Source: an uncultured Arsenicibacter sp. (GTDB taxonomy: Bacteria; Bacteroidota; Bacteroidia; Cytophagales; Spirosomataceae). Taken from it: a DNA stretch of 45,914 bases. The stretch lies in assembly GCF_945952095.1 (NCBI RefSeq), contig NZ_CAMFHL010000029.1, forward strand, positions 1 through 45,914, read 5' to 3'. Under the pieces are notes generated by a model that saw nothing but the letters and a program-made list of their open reading frames with translations, was not told the DNA's origin and ran no database searches. A program made the position numbers and the translations under genes. Shown here piece by piece: positions 1 through 9,128 of the stretch (the stretch's first letter is position 1; the number at the start of each line of letters is the position of its first letter).

Positions 1-1047
1 ACGGACGTCACCCGCACGGTCAGCACGTCGGGCACTTACTCGGTCACGCTCACCGCCGCCAACAACTGTACGAACATCGCCAGTATTCAGGTTTCAGAAG
101 ATAAAACGGCTCCTGTAGCCGGTATTTCCGGCAGCACATCGCTCTGCCTTGGTCAGTCCACAACCCTTACGGCAACCGGTACCGGTACATTCCGCTGGGA
201 TGACAACTCCGGCAATCCGGTGCGCGCCGTAAACCCCTCGACTGATACTCCGTACAGTGTTACACTGACGGGAGCAAACGGATGTTCGGCAACAGCAGGG
301 CTTAGCGTCAGTGTCATCGCCGTTCCAACGGTCAGCATTTCACCAGCCAATACAACGGCGGCTGTTGGTCAGAGTATAACCTTGACGGCGGCGACGGCCA
401 ACACCTACCTGTGGTCAACGCAGGAGACGACCCCGCAAATTTCGGTATCGTCAGCCACGGCTGGCTCAGCAACGTACTCTGTTACAGGCATATCTGCCGG
501 TTGCTCGGCCACTGCTACGGCGACTGTCTCTTACACGGGTACGCTCCCCTGCAACCGGGCAGCAGCAGTGCAGGTAAGCCAGAACGGCTGGATGTGTAAC
601 GGCAGCGGGCAGGTTTCGCTCTCAGCCACCGGACCGGGAAGCTACACCCTGACCGGCCCGAACGGAACCCAGCCGATGCCAAACGGAACGGCAACGGTCA
701 GCCAGGCCGGTACTTATACCATTGTCACAATGAATGGCGGCTGTCCGGAAATCAGTACCGTTACGATTTCCCCGACAACGCAGTCGCCGGTAGTGTCAAG
801 CCTGACGCTGAGCAGTCCGTTAAGCAGCAACACGTGCTCAGCAAAAATTACGGGGCTGGCCACGGGTACTAACTTTGTATTCACCGGCCCGAACGGCTAT
901 GTATTCAGTAATGTTTATCGCGATCCGCTGACAACCAATGCCTTTGCGCTGGATGTCCGCCAGCCCGGCACCTACGTGCTTACCACTTACCTCGGCGGCT
1001 GTTCGGTTACCAATTCCATTGTTGTCACCGGCACCGCTTGTCCATAA
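1..1047 (+). CDS. C-terminal part of a large secreted Ig/PKD-like repeat protein (5' truncated)
   Basis: The frame is open from base 1 and ends at TAA 1045-1047, so the start lies outside the window. The 348 visible residues are rich in Thr, Ser, Gly and Val and consist of degenerate Ig/PKD-like modules. Each shows a pattern of GxYxVTLTxxNxC followed by a short beta-rich linker (for example GTYSVTLTAANNC, PYSVTLTGANGC, GTYTIVTMNGGC, GTYVLTTYLGGC). Paired cysteines per module suggest disulfides in an extracellular protein. The protein ends at GTACP without a recognisable type IX secretion C-terminal domain. Families like this in Bacteroidota are cell-surface or secreted adhesin-like proteins; the specific ligand cannot be read from this fragment. 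Confidence 0.8.
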   Translation, partial: TDVTRTVSTSGTYSVTLTAANNCTNIASIQVSEDKTAPVAGISGSTSLCLGQSTTLTATGTGTFRWDDNSGNPVRAVNPSTDTPYSVTLTGANGCSATAGLSVSVIAVPTVSISPANTTAAVGQSITLTAATANTYLWSTQETTPQISVSSATAGSATYSVTGISAGCSATATATVSYTGTLPCNRAAAVQVSQNGWMCNGSGQVSLSATGPGSYTLTGPNGTQPMPNGTATVSQAGTYTIVTMNGGCPEISTVTISPTTQSPVVSSLTLSSPLSSNTCSAKITGLATGTNFVFTGPNGYVFSNVYRDPLTTNAFALDVRQPGTYVLTTYLGGCSVTNSIVVTGTACP

Positions 1048-1053
1048 CAAACC

Positions 1054-1088
1054 GGCAGTCCGGCGATATAGTCGGACTGCCCCTTTTT
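1054..1088 (+). terminator. Rho-independent terminator after the repeat protein
   Basis: A perfect 9-bp stem (GGCAGTCCG at 1054-1062 with CGGACTGCC at 1073-1081) is followed by CCTTTTT. It lies just after the stop at 1047 and only 8 bases before the next start, so the GH13 genes must use a promoter within or upstream of this hairpin, or readthrough. Confidence 0.8.
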
Positions 1089-1095
1089 ATATTGT

Positions 1096-2643
1096 ATGAA
1101 ACGTTTCATTCTCTCTCTTTTCGCCGGCGCACTGGCCATTGGTCAGGCTGCTTATGCACAACCTAAAACGCCTAAGGTTTGCTACGAGATTTTTGTCCGC
1201 TCCTTTGCCGATTCAAACGGCGACGGCCTGGGCGATCTCAATGGCATCACCGCCAAACTGGATTACCTGAAAAACCTCGGCGTTGATGCACTCTGGCTGA
1301 CCCCAATTAGCAAATCGCCTACGTATCACAAGTACGATGTGGTTGATTACAAGTCTATTGATCCGGAATATGGCACGCTGGACGATTACAAACGACTGAT
1401 TCAGGAAGCTCACAAACGGGGTATTCTGGTGTTTAAGGATTTTGTGATCAACCATTCGAGTAGTGAGCACCCGTGGTTTGTGTCAGCAAAGGGCTCAAAA
1501 ACAAGCCCGTACCGCAACTACTACAACTGGTTGCCGCCCAAAACCATCGACTCGCTGGGAATCGCCACCCGCGAGGCGGCCGGCGGCTCGTGGGAGCTTA
1601 CGCCCTGGCATTTTGCCAATAAGGGTGACGACGAAAAATACTACGGTCTCTTTACCGGAATGATGCCCGACCTGAACTACGATAACCCGAAGCTCCGGCG
1701 AGAAATCTACGAAATCGGTAAGTGGTGGCTGCGGGATATCGGTGTCGACGGCTTCCGGCTCGATGCGGCCAAGCACATTTACCCGGATTGGGAAGCTCCG
1801 AAATCGCATGCGTTCTGGCAGGAGTTTTACAAGGAAATGGCGAGTGTAAAGCCCGAAGTGTACCTCATCGGCGAAGTATGGACTACGCCGGACAAAGTAG
1901 CGCCTTACTTCAAAGGATTACCGGCGAACTTCAACATTGACGCCCACCTTAAACTGCACGAGATCCTGAAAACGGGTAATGAGCGGGGTTTTGTTAAAAA
2001 ACTGATCAGCGACTACAAAACCTATGCGGCAGCCAACCCGAACTTTATCGACGCCCCGATTCTGAGCAATCACGATGGTACGCGGATCGGTACGGTTGTC
2101 GGCGGCGACATCAATAAAATGAAAGCGGCGGCCAATTTGCTGCTTACCCTGCCGGGCGAACCGTATCTGTACTACGGCGAAGAAATCGGGATGCTGGGCG
2201 AAAAACCAGATGAATTCCTGCGGGAGCCGTTCCTCTGGACAGCACAGGCTACTGACAAAAGCCGGCCTACCTGGGAAAAGCCCCGCTTTTCGAACGACCA
2301 GACCGTGCGGCCGCTGAGCGTTCAGGAAACTGATCCGAACTCGTTGTATAATCACTACAAAAAGCTGATCGCTTTCCGGAAAAGTCAGCCGGCACTGGTG
2401 CAGGTGACTCCGGTTAATCTGGAAGAATCGGGTATTGATCAGGAGGGTGTACTTTCGTTTATCCGGCCGCACCAGAAAGGAAATCTGGTGATTATCCAGA
2501 ACCTGACCGGCGAAATGAAGACCATTCCCTTCTCTTCTACAACTAAATCATATAAAAAGGTGTTATTTCGGACAAATTCGGCCAACGTCGTCAAGGATGC
2601 GCTGCAGTTAGGCGCGTATGGCATGGCGGTTTTAACGAAGTAA
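1096..2643 (+). CDS. Secreted GH13 alpha-amylase family glycoside hydrolase
   Basis: This 515-residue protein begins with a Sec signal peptide (hydrophobic residues 4-20, cleavage near AYAQ). A GH13 TIM barrel follows. Visible are a calcium-site-like loop DSNGDGLGD (39-47), conserved region I DFVINH (115-120), region II GFRLDAAKH with nucleophile D223, region III GEVW with acid/base E260, and region IV LSNHD with D327. All three catalytic carboxylates are present. A short beta-rich C-terminal domain follows from about residue 420. The overall form resembles the oligo-1,6-glucosidase/neopullulanase/alpha-glucosidase side of GH13, so it should hydrolyse alpha-glucosidic bonds in malto- or isomalto-oligosaccharides in the periplasm. 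Exact linkage specificity is not readable. It sits 15 bp upstream of a paralogue and they probably form one operon. Confidence 0.9.
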   Translation: MKRFILSLFAGALAIGQAAYAQPKTPKVCYEIFVRSFADSNGDGLGDLNGITAKLDYLKNLGVDALWLTPISKSPTYHKYDVVDYKSIDPEYGTLDDYKRLIQEAHKRGILVFKDFVINHSSSEHPWFVSAKGSKTSPYRNYYNWLPPKTIDSLGIATREAAGGSWELTPWHFANKGDDEKYYGLFTGMMPDLNYDNPKLRREIYEIGKWWLRDIGVDGFRLDAAKHIYPDWEAPKSHAFWQEFYKEMASVKPEVYLIGEVWTTPDKVAPYFKGLPANFNIDAHLKLHEILKTGNERGFVKKLISDYKTYAAANPNFIDAPILSNHDGTRIGTVVGGDINKMKAAANLLLTLPGEPYLYYGEEIGMLGEKPDEFLREPFLWTAQATDKSRPTWEKPRFSNDQTVRPLSVQETDPNSLYNHYKKLIAFRKSQPALVQVTPVNLEESGIDQEGVLSFIRPHQKGNLVIIQNLTGEMKTIPFSSTTKSYKKVLFRTNSANVVKDALQLGAYGMAVLTK

Positions 2644-2658
2644 GTCCAGAAAACACCT

Positions 2659-4182
2659 ATGACAACCAGTAATACATCCGTTACGGCGGCCAGAACGGGC
2701 CATACCGGCGTTCACTACGAAATCTTTGTCCGTGCGTTTGCCGATTCAAACGGTGACTCGGTCGGCGATCTGAATGGCGTAACGGCCAACCTCGATTACC
2801 TGAAAGACCTGGGCGTTGCGGCCATCTGGCTGATGCCGGTAAACCCTTCGCCATCGTACCACAAATACGATGTGGTTGATTATTACGGCATTGACCCTGA
2901 ATACGGCACCCTTGACGACTTCAAACGACTCGTTCAGGAAGCCCACAACCGGGGTATTAAAGTGATCGTGGACTTTGTCATCAATCACACAAGCCGGCAG
3001 CACCCGTGGTTTCTGGAAGCCTGTAAAGGACCTGATAATCCGTATCGGGACTGGTATGTCTGGATGACACCGAAGCAGATTAAGGATCTGAACATAGCCA
3101 CCCGTGAAATCACGGCCGATTCGCAGGAAAAAAATCCGTGGCACAAAGTACCGAAATCGGCTTATGACGAACGGTATTACGCCCTGTTCTGGAGCGGCAT
3201 GCCCGACCTGAACTACGACAACCCGAATGTGCGGCGTGAGATTTATAAGGCGGGAAAATACTGGCTGGGCGAAATCGGGGTAGACGGGTTCCGGCTTGAC
3301 GCGGCCCGCCACATTTATCCGGACTGGGAAGAACCGAAAAACCATGCGTTTTGGGTGGAGTTCCGGCAGGAAATGGAAACGGTGAAACCCGATGTGTACC
3401 TGATCGGCGAGGTCTGGACCCGCCCCGAACGCATCGCGCCCTATTTCCGTGGCCTGCACGCCAACTTCAACTTTGACCTCCAGCTGGCACTGGTCGAAAT
3501 CATCCGCAACGAGGCCGATACCGAATCCATCATTCCGTATCTGACCGACGTGCACGCTGCTTTCAGCAATGTCAACCCGCAGTTTATCGACGCCCTGATT
3601 CTGTCGAACCACGATCAGGAGCGCATTGGCTCGTCGCTGAAAGGCAACATTGACCATCTGAAAGTCGGAGCCAATCTGCTCATGACGCTGCCGGGTAACC
3701 CCTACATGTACTACGGGGAGGAAATCGGAATGCTCGGTCCTAAGCCGGACGAATGCATCCGCGAACCGTTTGTGTGGGACATTGGCAAAAACGACCGCCA
3801 ACGTGCCCGCTGGCGGAGACCCCGCCACTCGACGAGCCGGACAGTACGCCCGCTGGCTCAGCAGATGAGAGACCCAAATTCGCTGTATCATCACTACCGG
3901 CGGCTGATCCATTTCCGGAATCAGCATCCGGTACTGAACAATAACCTCAGCCGCCTCGAATACGCCGGTATCCGGCAGGAGGGCATTGTTGCGTTTATCC
4001 GGTGCTCCGGCGAACAGCGACTGCTGGTTGTGCAAAACCTGAGCGGAAATGCTATCGACGTAGTCTTTTCGCCAACTGAAGACGCATTCAATACGATTAT
4101 TTTCCAGACAAACGAGGGTACAGCCTTGTCAGACGGTACGCTCCGGCTACCGGCTTACGGCTGTGCCCTGCTCGAAGCCTGA
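2659..4182 (+). CDS. Cytoplasmic GH13 alpha-amylase family glycoside hydrolase, paralogue of the preceding gene
   Basis: This 507-residue protein aligns nearly end to end with its upstream neighbour but lacks a signal peptide; its N-terminus (MTTSNTSVTAARTGHTG) is polar. The same catalytic motifs are intact: DFVINH (105-110), GFRLDAARH with nucleophile D213, GEVW with E251 and LSNHD with D319. The calcium-type loop reads DSNGDSVGD. The 15-bp gap to the upstream gene points to tandem duplication and co-transcription. I infer that the exported copy trims glucans outside the inner membrane while this copy handles imported oligosaccharides. Trehalose-synthase-like or alpha-glucosidase activity are alternatives that sequence reading alone cannot separate. 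Confidence 0.9.
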   Translation: MTTSNTSVTAARTGHTGVHYEIFVRAFADSNGDSVGDLNGVTANLDYLKDLGVAAIWLMPVNPSPSYHKYDVVDYYGIDPEYGTLDDFKRLVQEAHNRGIKVIVDFVINHTSRQHPWFLEACKGPDNPYRDWYVWMTPKQIKDLNIATREITADSQEKNPWHKVPKSAYDERYYALFWSGMPDLNYDNPNVRREIYKAGKYWLGEIGVDGFRLDAARHIYPDWEEPKNHAFWVEFRQEMETVKPDVYLIGEVWTRPERIAPYFRGLHANFNFDLQLALVEIIRNEADTESIIPYLTDVHAAFSNVNPQFIDALILSNHDQERIGSSLKGNIDHLKVGANLLMTLPGNPYMYYGEEIGMLGPKPDECIREPFVWDIGKNDRQRARWRRPRHSTSRTVRPLAQQMRDPNSLYHHYRRLIHFRNQHPVLNNNLSRLEYAGIRQEGIVAFIRCSGEQRLLVVQNLSGNAIDVVFSPTEDAFNTIIFQTNEGTALSDGTLRLPAYGCALLEA

Positions 4183-4205
4183 TCCCTGATCAACGGTTTC
4201 ATTCA

Positions 4206-4271
4206 TTTACCACATAGTTGCATAGAACACCTGAGAATAAATCTTTGTTTTCTATGTGGCTATGTGGTAAA
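4206..4271. repeat. Palindromic TTTACCACATAG intergenic repeat, copy 1
   Basis: Left arm 4206-4227 (TTTACCACATAG then TTGCATAGAA) pairs with right arm 4250-4271 (TTCTATGTGG then CTATGTGGTAAA), with about two mismatches over 22 bp and a 22-nt loop. A second copy with nearly the same arms lies at 6944-7010. It sits 24 bp after the second GH13 gene and could fold as a hairpin terminator or mRNA end, though no strong T run follows. Confidence 0.75.
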
Positions 4272-4377
4272 CCTGTAAAAGAAGCTGCTCGTCAGCAATT
4301 TTCTACACTTCGTCGTTTGCCGGTTGTGGTTCGGTTGGTTAGCTGCCATCTTTGTATCAGCAAAACGAACAACAGGT

Positions 4378-5151
4378 ATGAACGCATTCACCGGTTCGAT
4401 CCTCAGCATGGAACTGATGTCGACCAACCCTGCTAACCAGTATTTTCAGATCGTCATTGTCTCCGTCGGGCTGCTGACGCTCATCGCTACCGTCTGGTGG
4501 CAGATCGACACGGCCTCCGAAGAAGAAAACAGCGAGACCGTCACTATCAGCCCCTTTGATACCATTGATCTCTCGGGCGCACTACATGTGTTGGTGCTGT
4601 GCGGTCATGAGACTACGCTCAAGCTACGGGGCAGCCGCAAAGCCCTGTCGTGGCTCCGTGTCCGGCAATACGGCCAGACCCTGAAAATAGGTAACCGCTT
4701 TTTCCTGAAGGCATGGGGTCATCATAAATCACTGTTTATCACCATCACAACACCAACCCTGCGGCATCTGGAGATTTCCGGTGCCAACGTGGTGCAGGTC
4801 AATGGGTTCACGGATCTGACCTCGCTCGACATGAACATTACCGGCGCCTCGAATGTCTCATTTGAGGGAAGTATCGGCTTTTTAAGTACGGAAATCACCG
4901 GCGCCTCCCGCCTCACACTACAGGGAACGGGGCAGCACCTGAACGCTGAAATTACGGGGGCCTCATCGCTGCATGCCCTGCACTATGCGACTGAAATCGC
5001 CGGTCTTGAGCTGGCAGGTGCCTGTTCGGCACGGGTAAAAGTCAGCAAACAGCTGACGGCCGAACTGGCCGGAGCCAGCCGGGTGCAGTATCAGGGAGAG
5101 CCGATGATGCATGTCAAATCGGCAGGCGCCAGTTCTGTCAGCCGCGTTTAA
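4378..5151 (+). CDS. Membrane-anchored GIN-domain (DUF2807) protein
   Basis: From ATG 4378 the protein is 257 residues. A single transmembrane segment (IVIVSVGLLTLIATVWW) follows about 23 polar residues. The rest is a repetitive beta-solenoid-like domain with recurring ISGA/ITGAS/LAGAS/SAGAS motifs, the signature of the DUF2807 head GIN domain (putative autotransporter adhesin). An in-frame ATG at 4324 was not chosen: a CATCTTTG box resembling a Bacteroidota -7 element lies at 4347-4354, between the two ATGs. The gene ends 11 bp before a LytS-type kinase, so it is probably the first gene of a three-gene operon. A sensory or envelope-scaffold role linked to that kinase is inference. Confidence 0.8.
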   Translation: MNAFTGSILSMELMSTNPANQYFQIVIVSVGLLTLIATVWWQIDTASEEENSETVTISPFDTIDLSGALHVLVLCGHETTLKLRGSRKALSWLRVRQYGQTLKIGNRFFLKAWGHHKSLFITITTPTLRHLEISGANVVQVNGFTDLTSLDMNITGASNVSFEGSIGFLSTEITGASRLTLQGTGQHLNAEITGASSLHALHYATEIAGLELAGACSARVKVSKQLTAELAGASRVQYQGEPMMHVKSAGASSVSRV

Positions 5152-5162
5152 CCCCGATATGT

Positions 5163-6155
5163 ATGCGCCGATTTGCGAAACTGATCATCCCCGCTGCCGG
5201 AGTCATTACCTTTCTCCTCTTTATTGACACCCCGCTGCCGCTGTCAACACGGCTGCAGATCATTGGCCTGGTACTGCTGTCGGCCATGATCATTTACCGG
5301 TCGCTGGCATTGTCGATTAATTACCTCATCACCCGCTCAGCCGAACGACTGACGCCCAAGCAAATCATTGCCAACATGGTTTCTTCCAGCGTTTTTCTGG
5401 CCGCGTTGGTCGGCTCAATCGCTACCATTACATTCGAGTGGCTCATCGGGGTCCACCTGACTGCCATCGACTATGTGTATAACATCGGTCTTTTCAGCGT
5501 TATTGCGGCGGGCGTTACGGCCATTTACTCGCTGCGGTCGTTTGTGCAGCGCTGGAAAAGCCTGCTGCTGATGGAAGAAGGGTTGAAACAGGCGGTTCTG
5601 AAAGCCGAATTTGAATCGCTGAAAAATCAGGTAAACCCGCATTTTCTGTTCAATTCGCTGAATATCCTGAGCGCGCTCATTCCCGAAGACCCGGCAAAAT
5701 CGGTGCAGTTTGTAGAACGCTTATCGAAGGTATTCCGCTATAGCCTGCAACATGCCGACCAGAATACCGTCGAACTGGCTACGGAGCTTAAAGTTGCCGA
5801 ATCCTATCTGTTTATCAACCAGATGCGGTTTGGCGACAACTTTTCGTACAACTTCGATCTGCCCGATGCCGCCCGGCAAAAACGGGTGGTAACCCAGGGC
5901 CTGCTGACCTTGCTTGAAAACGCGCTCAAGCACAACGAATGCTCCCGCGAACGTCCCCTGCACGTACAGGTGGCTACGGAAGAACAGTTTCTGGTGATTA
6001 CGAATAACTTTCAGCCCAAAGGCAGACTGGGTACCGATTCGACGGGCATTGGCCTGAAGAACCTGCAAAACCGCTACGCCCAGCTTGCCGCCGACCGACC
6101 GGTCACCATCAGCCAGACCGATACGGCTTTTACGGTTAAACTGCCATTACTATGA
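5163..6155 (+). CDS. LytS-type sensor histidine kinase
   Basis: This 330-residue protein has about four hydrophobic segments in its first 130 residues (near 8-22, 33-53, 72-92 and 103-123), then a coiled stretch and a His_kinase domain (PF06580 type). The phospho-accepting motif QVNPHFLFNSLN places the histidine at H160. The ATPase part shows LLENALKHN (N box) and GIGLKNLQNRY (G box). It has no obvious extracellular sensory domain, so it may sense through its membrane part or through a partner such as the upstream GIN protein. Its TGA overlaps the start of the response regulator (ATGA, 6152-6155), indicating translational coupling. Confidence 0.92.
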   Translation: MRRFAKLIIPAAGVITFLLFIDTPLPLSTRLQIIGLVLLSAMIIYRSLALSINYLITRSAERLTPKQIIANMVSSSVFLAALVGSIATITFEWLIGVHLTAIDYVYNIGLFSVIAAGVTAIYSLRSFVQRWKSLLLMEEGLKQAVLKAEFESLKNQVNPHFLFNSLNILSALIPEDPAKSVQFVERLSKVFRYSLQHADQNTVELATELKVAESYLFINQMRFGDNFSYNFDLPDAARQKRVVTQGLLTLLENALKHNECSRERPLHVQVATEEQFLVITNNFQPKGRLGTDSTGIGLKNLQNRYAQLAADRPVTISQTDTAFTVKLPLL

Positions 6156-6925
6156 ACGTATTAATTATTGAAGATGAACCACTTGCCGTCAAACGCATCC
6201 AATCGCTGCTGAACGAAGCGGCCCCTGACCTGCGCGTGGTGGGCCAGATTGATACCGTCCGGGGAGCCGTGAGGTGGTGGGAACAGCTGCCGGACAACAT
6301 GGCCCTCAAACCCGATTTACTCCTGATGGATATTCAGTTGGCCGACGGGCTGAGTTTCGAGATTTTCCAGCAGGTCGCGATTGATACGCCGGTGATCTTT
6401 ACCACTGCCTACGACGAATATGCGCTGAAAGCCTTCAAGGTGAACAGCGTTGATTACCTGCTGAAACCCATTGAATTAGACGAGCTGAAAACGGCAATTG
6501 ATAAATTCCGGCAACGGCAGCGGGGAGCGATGTCTGATAGCCTGATCAATATGCTGGAGACGTACGGCATTAAACCGATTCAGTACAAAAACCGGTTTCT
6601 GATCAGGCAGAACGGCCGTTTTGATGTGGTGGATACAGCTGATGTGCTGTATGCCTACGCCGACGACAAAGTGATTTTTCTGGTCACCACCCAGTCCCGG
6701 AAATACGTCATTGACGAAACGCTGGATGAACTGGCCCCGAAACTTGATCCGAAGCTGTTTTACCGCATCAGCCGCAAATACATCTGCCACCTGTCGGCCA
6801 TCGAGCGTATTGAGCCCTATTTTAACGGCCGGCTCTGGCTGTGGCTTAAAAACCGCCCCGCCGAACAAGAAATTTTTGTCAGCCGCGAGCGGGCGGACGG
6901 CGTTAAACAATGGCTTAATAATTAA
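6152..6925 (+). CDS. LytTR-family response regulator
   Basis: This 257-residue protein has a receiver domain with acidic pocket EDE (residues 7-9), phospho-acceptor D60 in LLLMDIQLADG, a TTAYDEYALKAF switch region and the conserved lysine in DYLLKP. A LytTR DNA-binding domain occupies roughly 150-257 (FLIRQNGRFDVVDTADVLYAYADDK, then FYRISRKYICHLSAIERI). The start overlaps the kinase stop by 4 bp, so the two are made together. The target is unknown; autoregulation of the GIN-kinase-regulator operon is plausible for this class but I did not find a clear paired LytTR site. Confidence 0.92.
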   Translation: MNVLIIEDEPLAVKRIQSLLNEAAPDLRVVGQIDTVRGAVRWWEQLPDNMALKPDLLLMDIQLADGLSFEIFQQVAIDTPVIFTTAYDEYALKAFKVNSVDYLLKPIELDELKTAIDKFRQRQRGAMSDSLINMLETYGIKPIQYKNRFLIRQNGRFDVVDTADVLYAYADDKVIFLVTTQSRKYVIDETLDELAPKLDPKLFYRISRKYICHLSAIERIEPYFNGRLWLWLKNRPAEQEIFVSRERADGVKQWLNN

Positions 6926-6943
6926 GCACTTAAACAATAAAAT

Positions 6944-7010
6944 TTTACCACATAGCCACATAGAAAACATAGTTTGGTTACTGATGTACGCTATGAAGCT
7001 ATGTGGTAAA
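6944..7010. repeat. Palindromic TTTACCACATAG intergenic repeat, copy 2
   Basis: Left arm 6944-6963 (TTTACCACATAGCCACATAG) pairs with right arm 6991-7010 (CTATGAAGCTATGTGGTAAA) with two mismatches. It matches copy 1 at 4206-4271. It lies between the convergent response-regulator and M3-peptidase genes, so it could serve as a two-way transcription end. Confidence 0.75.
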
Positions 7011-7016
7011 CTTCGT

Positions 7017-9056
7017 TTATGCCAGTACACCGCTCCGGCGGAGCATGGCTTTCGGCGACGGTTCACGGCCCCGGAACTTCTTGTACAGGTCCATCGGCTT
7101 TTCACTGCCGCCCTTTTCCAGCACAAACTTCCGGAAACTGTCGGCCACCGCTTTATTGTTGAGTCCGCCGTTTTCCATGAATGCATCGAAGGCATCGGCA
7201 TCGAGCACTTCCGACCACTTATAACTGTAATAACCAGCCGAATAACCACCGGCAAAAATATGCGAGAACGACGGACTGAAAGCTACCCCCTCGACCCGTG
7301 GCAGTAACTGTACCAGCGCATCAATCCGGCCTTCAACGGCCGAAACGGATTCGCCGGTTGGTGCCTGATTATGCCAGTACATGTCGGTCAGACCAAACCG
7401 CAACTGACGCAGGTTAGCCATACCGGCCATGAAATTCTGGCTGGCTTTGATTTTATCGATCAGCTCATTCGGGATCACCTCACCGGTCTGGTAATGTCGG
7501 GCGAACAGCTTAAGCGCTTCCGGCTCATAACACCAGTTCTCCATCACCTGCGACGGCAGCTCCACGAAGTCGCGCGGCACGTTGGTTCCGCTCAGGCTTT
7601 CGTATTGTCCGTTGGCCAGCATACCGTGCAGCGCGTGGCCGAACTCATGGAACAGGGTCGTAACCTCCATAAACGTCAGCAGCGACGGTTTGGTCTCCGT
7701 CGGGCGGCTGAAATTACAGACATTGACAATGTGCGGACGGATGTTCACCCCGTTAACGATCTTCTGCCCCTGCACATCGTTCATCCAGGCACCGGCCCGT
7801 TTGCCTTCGCGCGGAAAGTAATCGCCGTAGAATACCGACAGGAATTTGCCGTCAGCATCGAATACCTCGTAGGCTTTCACCTCCGGATGATATACCGGTA
7901 TGGCCTTGTTTTCGGTGAATGTCAGGCCGTAGAGCTTGTTGGCGACCAGAAAAACCCCTTCCAGCACGTTATCCAGTTCAAAGTACGGCTTTAGGGTTTC
8001 ATCGTCCAGCTCGTATTTTTCCTTTTTCAGTTTTTCACTGTAATAGGCGTAATCCCACTGCTGAACGCTGTCACCGGCAAAGCCATTGGCGTTCGCATAG
8101 GCATTCAGTTCGGCCAGCTGTGCTTCGGCGGCCGGTTTCGCATACTCTACCAGCTCATTCAGGAACGACTGTACCTTCTCACTCGAACCCGCCATGCTTT
8201 CTTCCAGCACAAAATCGGCGTGGGTTTTATATCCCAGCAGATTGGCCCGTTCGTAGCGCAGCGCTACGGTTTGCTGAATGATCTCCTGGTTATCGTTTTT
8301 ATTGCCCCGGCTACCACGGCTGTTGTAGTCGATGAACAGTTTTTTACGCAATTCACGGTTATCGGCATACTGCATAAACGGCATGTAGCTTGGCATCTGG
8401 AGCGTAAACAGCCAGCCGTCAACACCCTTCGCCGTGGCCAGTGCTTTGGCACTTTCGAGGGCAAAATCCGGCAGACCGGCAAGATCCTGCCCGTCTGTCA
8501 CAACCAGTTGATACTCGTTAGTCTCATTGAGCACGTTTTCACCGAATTGCAGCGATAAGCGGGACAGCTCCTTGTCAATCTCCCGCAGCCGTTCCTTGCC
8601 GGCCTCGTCCAGATTGGCGCCGTTGCGGGCAAAACGCTTGTAGGCTTTTTCGAGCAGCATGCTGCTTTCAGGGTCAAGGCTCAGGGTCTCACGCGTGTCC
8701 CAAACAGCTTTGATCCGGGCAAACAGGGCTTCATTCAGCGTTACGTCGTTGCCATACTCACTCAGCAGCGGGGAAGCGGTCCGGACAATATCCTGAATTT
8801 CAGGGCTGGTTTCAGCCGCATTCAGGTTAAACAGCACCGAGGCTACCCGATTCAGCAGAAAGCCCGAATGTTCGAGTGCTACAATGGTGTTTTCAAACGT
8901 CGGAGCATCCGGATTACCCGTAATCGCCTCTATTTCTTTACGTCCTTCGGCCAGCGCTTCATGCAGGGCCGGCAGAAAATGTTCGTTTTTTATCAGGTCA
9001 AAAGGAGCCGTTTCGTGTGGGGTCTGAAACGGCTGCAATAAGGGATTATCAAGCAT
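7017..9056 (-). CDS. M3-family oligopeptidase / peptidyl-dipeptidase (Dcp/OpdA-like)
   Basis: From ATG 9056 the protein is 679 residues, the usual length of M3 metallopeptidases. The zinc site FHEFGHALHG gives ligands H470 and H474 and catalytic E471; a third ligand is expected in the helix about 25 residues later, where ESLSGTNVPRDFVELPSQ carries the conserved glutamate. The substrate-binding segment GGYSAGYYSYKWSEVLDADAF near the C-terminus is typical of the Dcp/OpdA group. There is no signal peptide, so it is probably cytoplasmic and degrades short peptides from proteolysis or uptake. A GTG two codons upstream (9062) is an alternative start. It appears to be monocistronic. Confidence 0.92.
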   Translation of the reverse strand: MLDNPLLQPFQTPHETAPFDLIKNEHFLPALHEALAEGRKEIEAITGNPDAPTFENTIVALEHSGFLLNRVASVLFNLNAAETSPEIQDIVRTASPLLSEYGNDVTLNEALFARIKAVWDTRETLSLDPESSMLLEKAYKRFARNGANLDEAGKERLREIDKELSRLSLQFGENVLNETNEYQLVVTDGQDLAGLPDFALESAKALATAKGVDGWLFTLQMPSYMPFMQYADNRELRKKLFIDYNSRGSRGNKNDNQEIIQQTVALRYERANLLGYKTHADFVLEESMAGSSEKVQSFLNELVEYAKPAAEAQLAELNAYANANGFAGDSVQQWDYAYYSEKLKKEKYELDDETLKPYFELDNVLEGVFLVANKLYGLTFTENKAIPVYHPEVKAYEVFDADGKFLSVFYGDYFPREGKRAGAWMNDVQGQKIVNGVNIRPHIVNVCNFSRPTETKPSLLTFMEVTTLFHEFGHALHGMLANGQYESLSGTNVPRDFVELPSQVMENWCYEPEALKLFARHYQTGEVIPNELIDKIKASQNFMAGMANLRQLRFGLTDMYWHNQAPTGESVSAVEGRIDALVQLLPRVEGVAFSPSFSHIFAGGYSAGYYSYKWSEVLDADAFDAFMENGGLNNKAVADSFRKFVLEKGGSEKPMDLYKKFRGREPSPKAMLRRSGVLA

Positions 9057-9128
9057 AACCACGTTGTTATTTAAGTCAATACTTACAGATACTACATTAT
9101 TTGCCGGTAATAAGTTTGGCCGCCGCCG

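Noticed and set aside
2746..4035. 429-codon open frame on the minus strand
   Set aside because: It lies wholly antisense to a GH13 gene with intact catalytic motifs; its protein has no recognisable family pattern and reflects codon bias of the opposite strand.
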